A stretch of DNA of 64,000 nt, taken from the NCBI GenBank assembly GCA_019429275.1, contig JAHYJC010000011.1, positions 1 to 64,000 of the forward strand, in the 5' to 3' direction. Made by a program: the position numbers and the translations under genes. Positions within the stretch are counted from its first letter, which is position 1; every line of letters starts with the position of its first letter. This document shows, piece by piece, positions 62,312-64,000 of this stretch. The stretch is from Lentimicrobium sp. (lineage in GTDB: Bacteria; Bacteroidota; Bacteroidia; Bacteroidales; Lentimicrobiaceae). Below the pieces are notes generated by a model. That model made no database searches and was not told the DNA's origin. It saw nothing but the letters and a program-made list of their open reading frames with translations.

Positions 62312-63100
62312 TCAAAAATTCCAAAGGGCTTTTCTTTTCTCCAAAAACGCCGCCATTCCTTCCTGCCCTTCTTCTGAGGCACGGATTTCAGCAATCATTT
62401 CAGCAGTGTAGCTCAGGGCTTCTTCAAGTGTGATTTTATTGGATACCTGATCAATCAGGGTTTTGCATTGCGACATGGCTTTGGGGCCGCTGCTCATCAG
62501 CAAGGCAATCAGGTTGCTGAGGTAAGCATCCAGTTCACTGGCCGGCATTGAATAATTGACCAGTCTGAAGCGTTCGGCTTCCTTCCCGTTTATCCTTCTT
62601 CCGGTTAGCATCAATTCTCTGGCTCCGTATTCTCCAACTCTTTTAATCACATAAGGTGAAATACAGGCCGGAACAATGCCAATTTTGACTTCTGAGAGTG
62701 AAAAAACAGCATCATCTTCACACACCGCCATATCGCAGGCCGAAAGCAATCCATTGGCTCCGCCTATGGCAGCTCCATGCACCACTGCAATGGTAGGTTT
62801 GCAACAATTATAAATGGCATAGAAACAGTCGGACAGCTGAAGGCTTTCTTTATAATTTTGATCATAGGAATATTTTGCCACATCGCGCATCCAGTTCAGG
62901 TCGGCACCTGCACAAAATGATTTTCCGCGGCCACGGAGCAGAACAACCCTGATGTTGTCCATTTTGTTAATTTCAGTGAAAATCTCAAGCACTTCCGAAA
63001 TCATCACTTCATTAAATGCATTGTGTATCTGGGGGCGGTTAAGCCAGATGGTTCCCACACTGGCATTTAATTCAAATTCAATGGTTTTATAGTTCTTCAT
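62312..63100 (-). CDS. Enoyl-CoA hydratase/isomerase family (probably methylglutaconyl-CoA hydratase)
   Basis: The 262-residue crotonase-fold enzyme has oxyanion-hole segments 'GKSFCAGADLNWMRDVAKY' and 'VHGAAIGGANGLLSACDMAV', and 'FSLSEVKIGIVPACISPYVI' with the catalytic Glu. 'GADLNWM' is typical of methylglutaconyl-CoA hydratases, which fits its place in the leucine-degradation operon between carboxylase and HMG-CoA lyase steps. It is the first operon gene visible, preceded on the same strand by a T9SS gene that ends 15 bp upstream. Confidence 0.9.
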   Translation of the reverse strand: MKNYKTIEFELNASVGTIWLNRPQIHNAFNEVMISEVLEIFTEINKMDNIRVVLLRGRGKSFCAGADLNWMRDVAKYSYDQNYKESLQLSDCFYAIYNCCKPTIAVVHGAAIGGANGLLSACDMAVCEDDAVFSLSEVKIGIVPACISPYVIKRVGEYGARELMLTGRRINGKEAERFRLVNYSMPASELDAYLSNLIALLMSSGPKAMSQCKTLIDQVSNKITLEEALSYTAEMIAEIRASEEGQEGMAAFLEKRKALWNF

Positions 63101-63115
63101 GGTCTTTTTCTTGTT

Positions 63116-64000
63116 TTATCTGGAAATATAAATTTTACCGGCATCCAGGAGTTGTCCATCAGACGTCACTTTGTAAAAGTAAAGTCCGGAAGGATAATTT
63201 TCTGTGACAATGCTGACAGGTGTTCCGCTATAAATGACGGAAAACATCTCTTTACCTTCCGGAGAAATTACCTGAATCAGCAAATTGGCGGTTCCGGTGG
63301 TTTTTTCAATTTCGATAGTGAAAGAATCTTTTGCAGGATTTGGATAAACCTTTGCCCTGTTAGGCTGAACAAAAGGCTTAACCGATGAGCTTGTCCAGAT
63401 CAGCCACTGATCAAACAAAACCTGCAAAGAATCAATAGGCTCTATGCCGTAGGGAGTGGAGGGCACCAGTAGATCGCACCACCATTGTCCGGGAAGTGCA
63501 TCGGCACTGGCTACCCTGATAAATGCTGAACGCGATGATGTTCCCTCTGTCATACACCTTGTATCGGCTCCGGGCACATTTGCTCCCTGTAGCGAATACA
63601 TCAGTTTTTCGGCCAGGGTTCCTTCATAAGCCAGAAACCTTGCTTCCATGGAATCGAGGATATGCTGCCCAAGCAGAATATTGCCCTGAATGGAATAATT
63701 TGGGCCAAGTATATGATTTTTATAATTATAACAATTTGAGCCGGTGTAGGCTGCACTCCGCGGATGACCTTCGGCATCTTTATCAACAATACCATACTGT
63801 CTTACAGCCGGGTTGTTCTGTACATCATTTGCCACAAGCCAGTCAATGATTTCCTGTGGCGATAAACCCTCAACCATCCTGTTGTGTGCATTTTGCTGAT
63901 TTGCCGAAATCCATGATGCCTGAGTATGAATTCCGCCTCGACCGGAAATGATATCGTTGATAATCAGCACTCCTCCCGGAATCGCACTCTGGTCGATGCA
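63116..64000 (-). CDS. T9SS-exported protein, 5' end outside window
   Basis: The frame is open to the window edge (codons before the internal GTG at 63970 continue without a stop), so the N-terminus is missing. The visible 294 residues include an 'IIND..SGRGGIHTQASWIS' beta-helix-like edge, an alpha/beta region and a sorting domain ('AKVYPNPAKDSFTIEI', about 90 residues from the end). It is likely the tail of a large exported protein. It lies 15 bp upstream of the hydratase and could be read through into the operon. Confidence 0.8.
   Translation of the reverse strand, partial: CIDQSAIPGGVLIINDIISGRGGIHTQASWISANQQNAHNRMVEGLSPQEIIDWLVANDVQNNPAVRQYGIVDKDAEGHPRSAAYTGSNCYNYKNHILGPNYSIQGNILLGQHILDSMEARFLAYEGTLAEKLMYSLQGANVPGADTRCMTEGTSSRSAFIRVASADALPGQWWCDLLVPSTPYGIEPIDSLQVLFDQWLIWTSSSVKPFVQPNRAKVYPNPAKDSFTIEIEKTTGTANLLIQVISPEGKEMFSVIYSGTPVSIVTENYPSGLYFYKVTSDGQLLDAGKIYISR

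Noticed and set aside
62063-62324. ORFs encoding ISDFGFRI/SECGVRI-like repetitive peptides on the minus strand and their plus-strand counterparts
   Set aside because: They are translations of the TCCGAAA heptamer array, which is open in several frames on both strands; there is no start signal and no codon-level constraint.

Overview
The window comes from a member of the Bacteroidota, most likely class Bacteroidia. The evidence is: many secreted proteins ending in type IX secretion (T9SS) sorting domains, two gingipain-like C25 peptidases, a TonB-dependent receptor with a carboxypeptidase-regulatory-like N-terminus, PorT-like barrels, and promoters of the TAnnTTTG type. Base composition is moderate to AT-rich, coding density is high, and there is no integrase, transposase, CRISPR array or rRNA. 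Both window ends cut through T9SS-type exported proteins.

Layout. (1) 1-5.7 kb: secreted propeller protein (cut by the window edge), a start-less T9SS tail, and a TonB receptor paired with a secreted T9SS protein. (2) 5.9-12.0 kb: a Crp/Fnr regulator, then, on the minus strand, an ECF sigma factor followed by a urea-transporter/M23-peptidase fusion, a TPR + beta-barrel protein, a TPR protein and a two-CxxCH lipoprotein that is frameshifted twice in homopolymers. (3) 12.2-15.0 kb: a compact three-gene operon of a PqqD-like protein, an ATP-grasp ligase and a LysA-fold PLP decarboxylase, with its own terminator. (4) 15.2-30.2 kb: cold-shock protein, GH13 lipoprotein, a large pseudopeptidase/propeller/barrel protein, B12-dependent ribonucleotide reductase, a small repeat protein, radical SAM protein, polyprenyl synthase, a PhoB/PhoR-like two-component pair, a CAP-domain protein and a small barrel. 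(5) 30.2-42 kb: T9SS cargo, an NYN/cold-shock protein and two tandem C25 peptidases. (6) 42.2-48.7 kb: FtsX-type permease and rbfA facing an MsbA-like exporter, lysS and DAHP synthase/chorismate mutase. (7) 48.8-56.3 kb: T9SS and lipoprotein genes, a diheme peroxidase, a decayed DUF486 gene and a barrel/T9SS pair. (8) 56.4-64 kb: tRNA-Ile2(CAT) and a leucine-degradation operon (HMG-CoA lyase, acyl-CoA dehydrogenase, biotin-dependent carboxylase alpha subunit, enoyl-CoA hydratase).

The most striking structure is in region 8. Each of the three gaps between the leucine-degradation genes is filled, nearly from stop codon to start codon, by a cassette of one small gene (four-helix-bundle IVP, GxxExxY protein, four-helix-bundle IVP) flanked by inverted arrays of a 7-8 bp unit. 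The unit differs between cassettes (GGGACGA, CACTAAGG, TCCGAAA). The layout resembles the intervening sequences of 23S rRNA, but sits inside a protein-coding operon. The second candidate for an undescribed system is the PqqD-like/ATP-grasp/decarboxylase operon, whose enzyme pair parallels carrier-tethered amino-acid ligation and decarboxylation. The third is the ECF sigma/urea-transporter-peptidase fusion operon.
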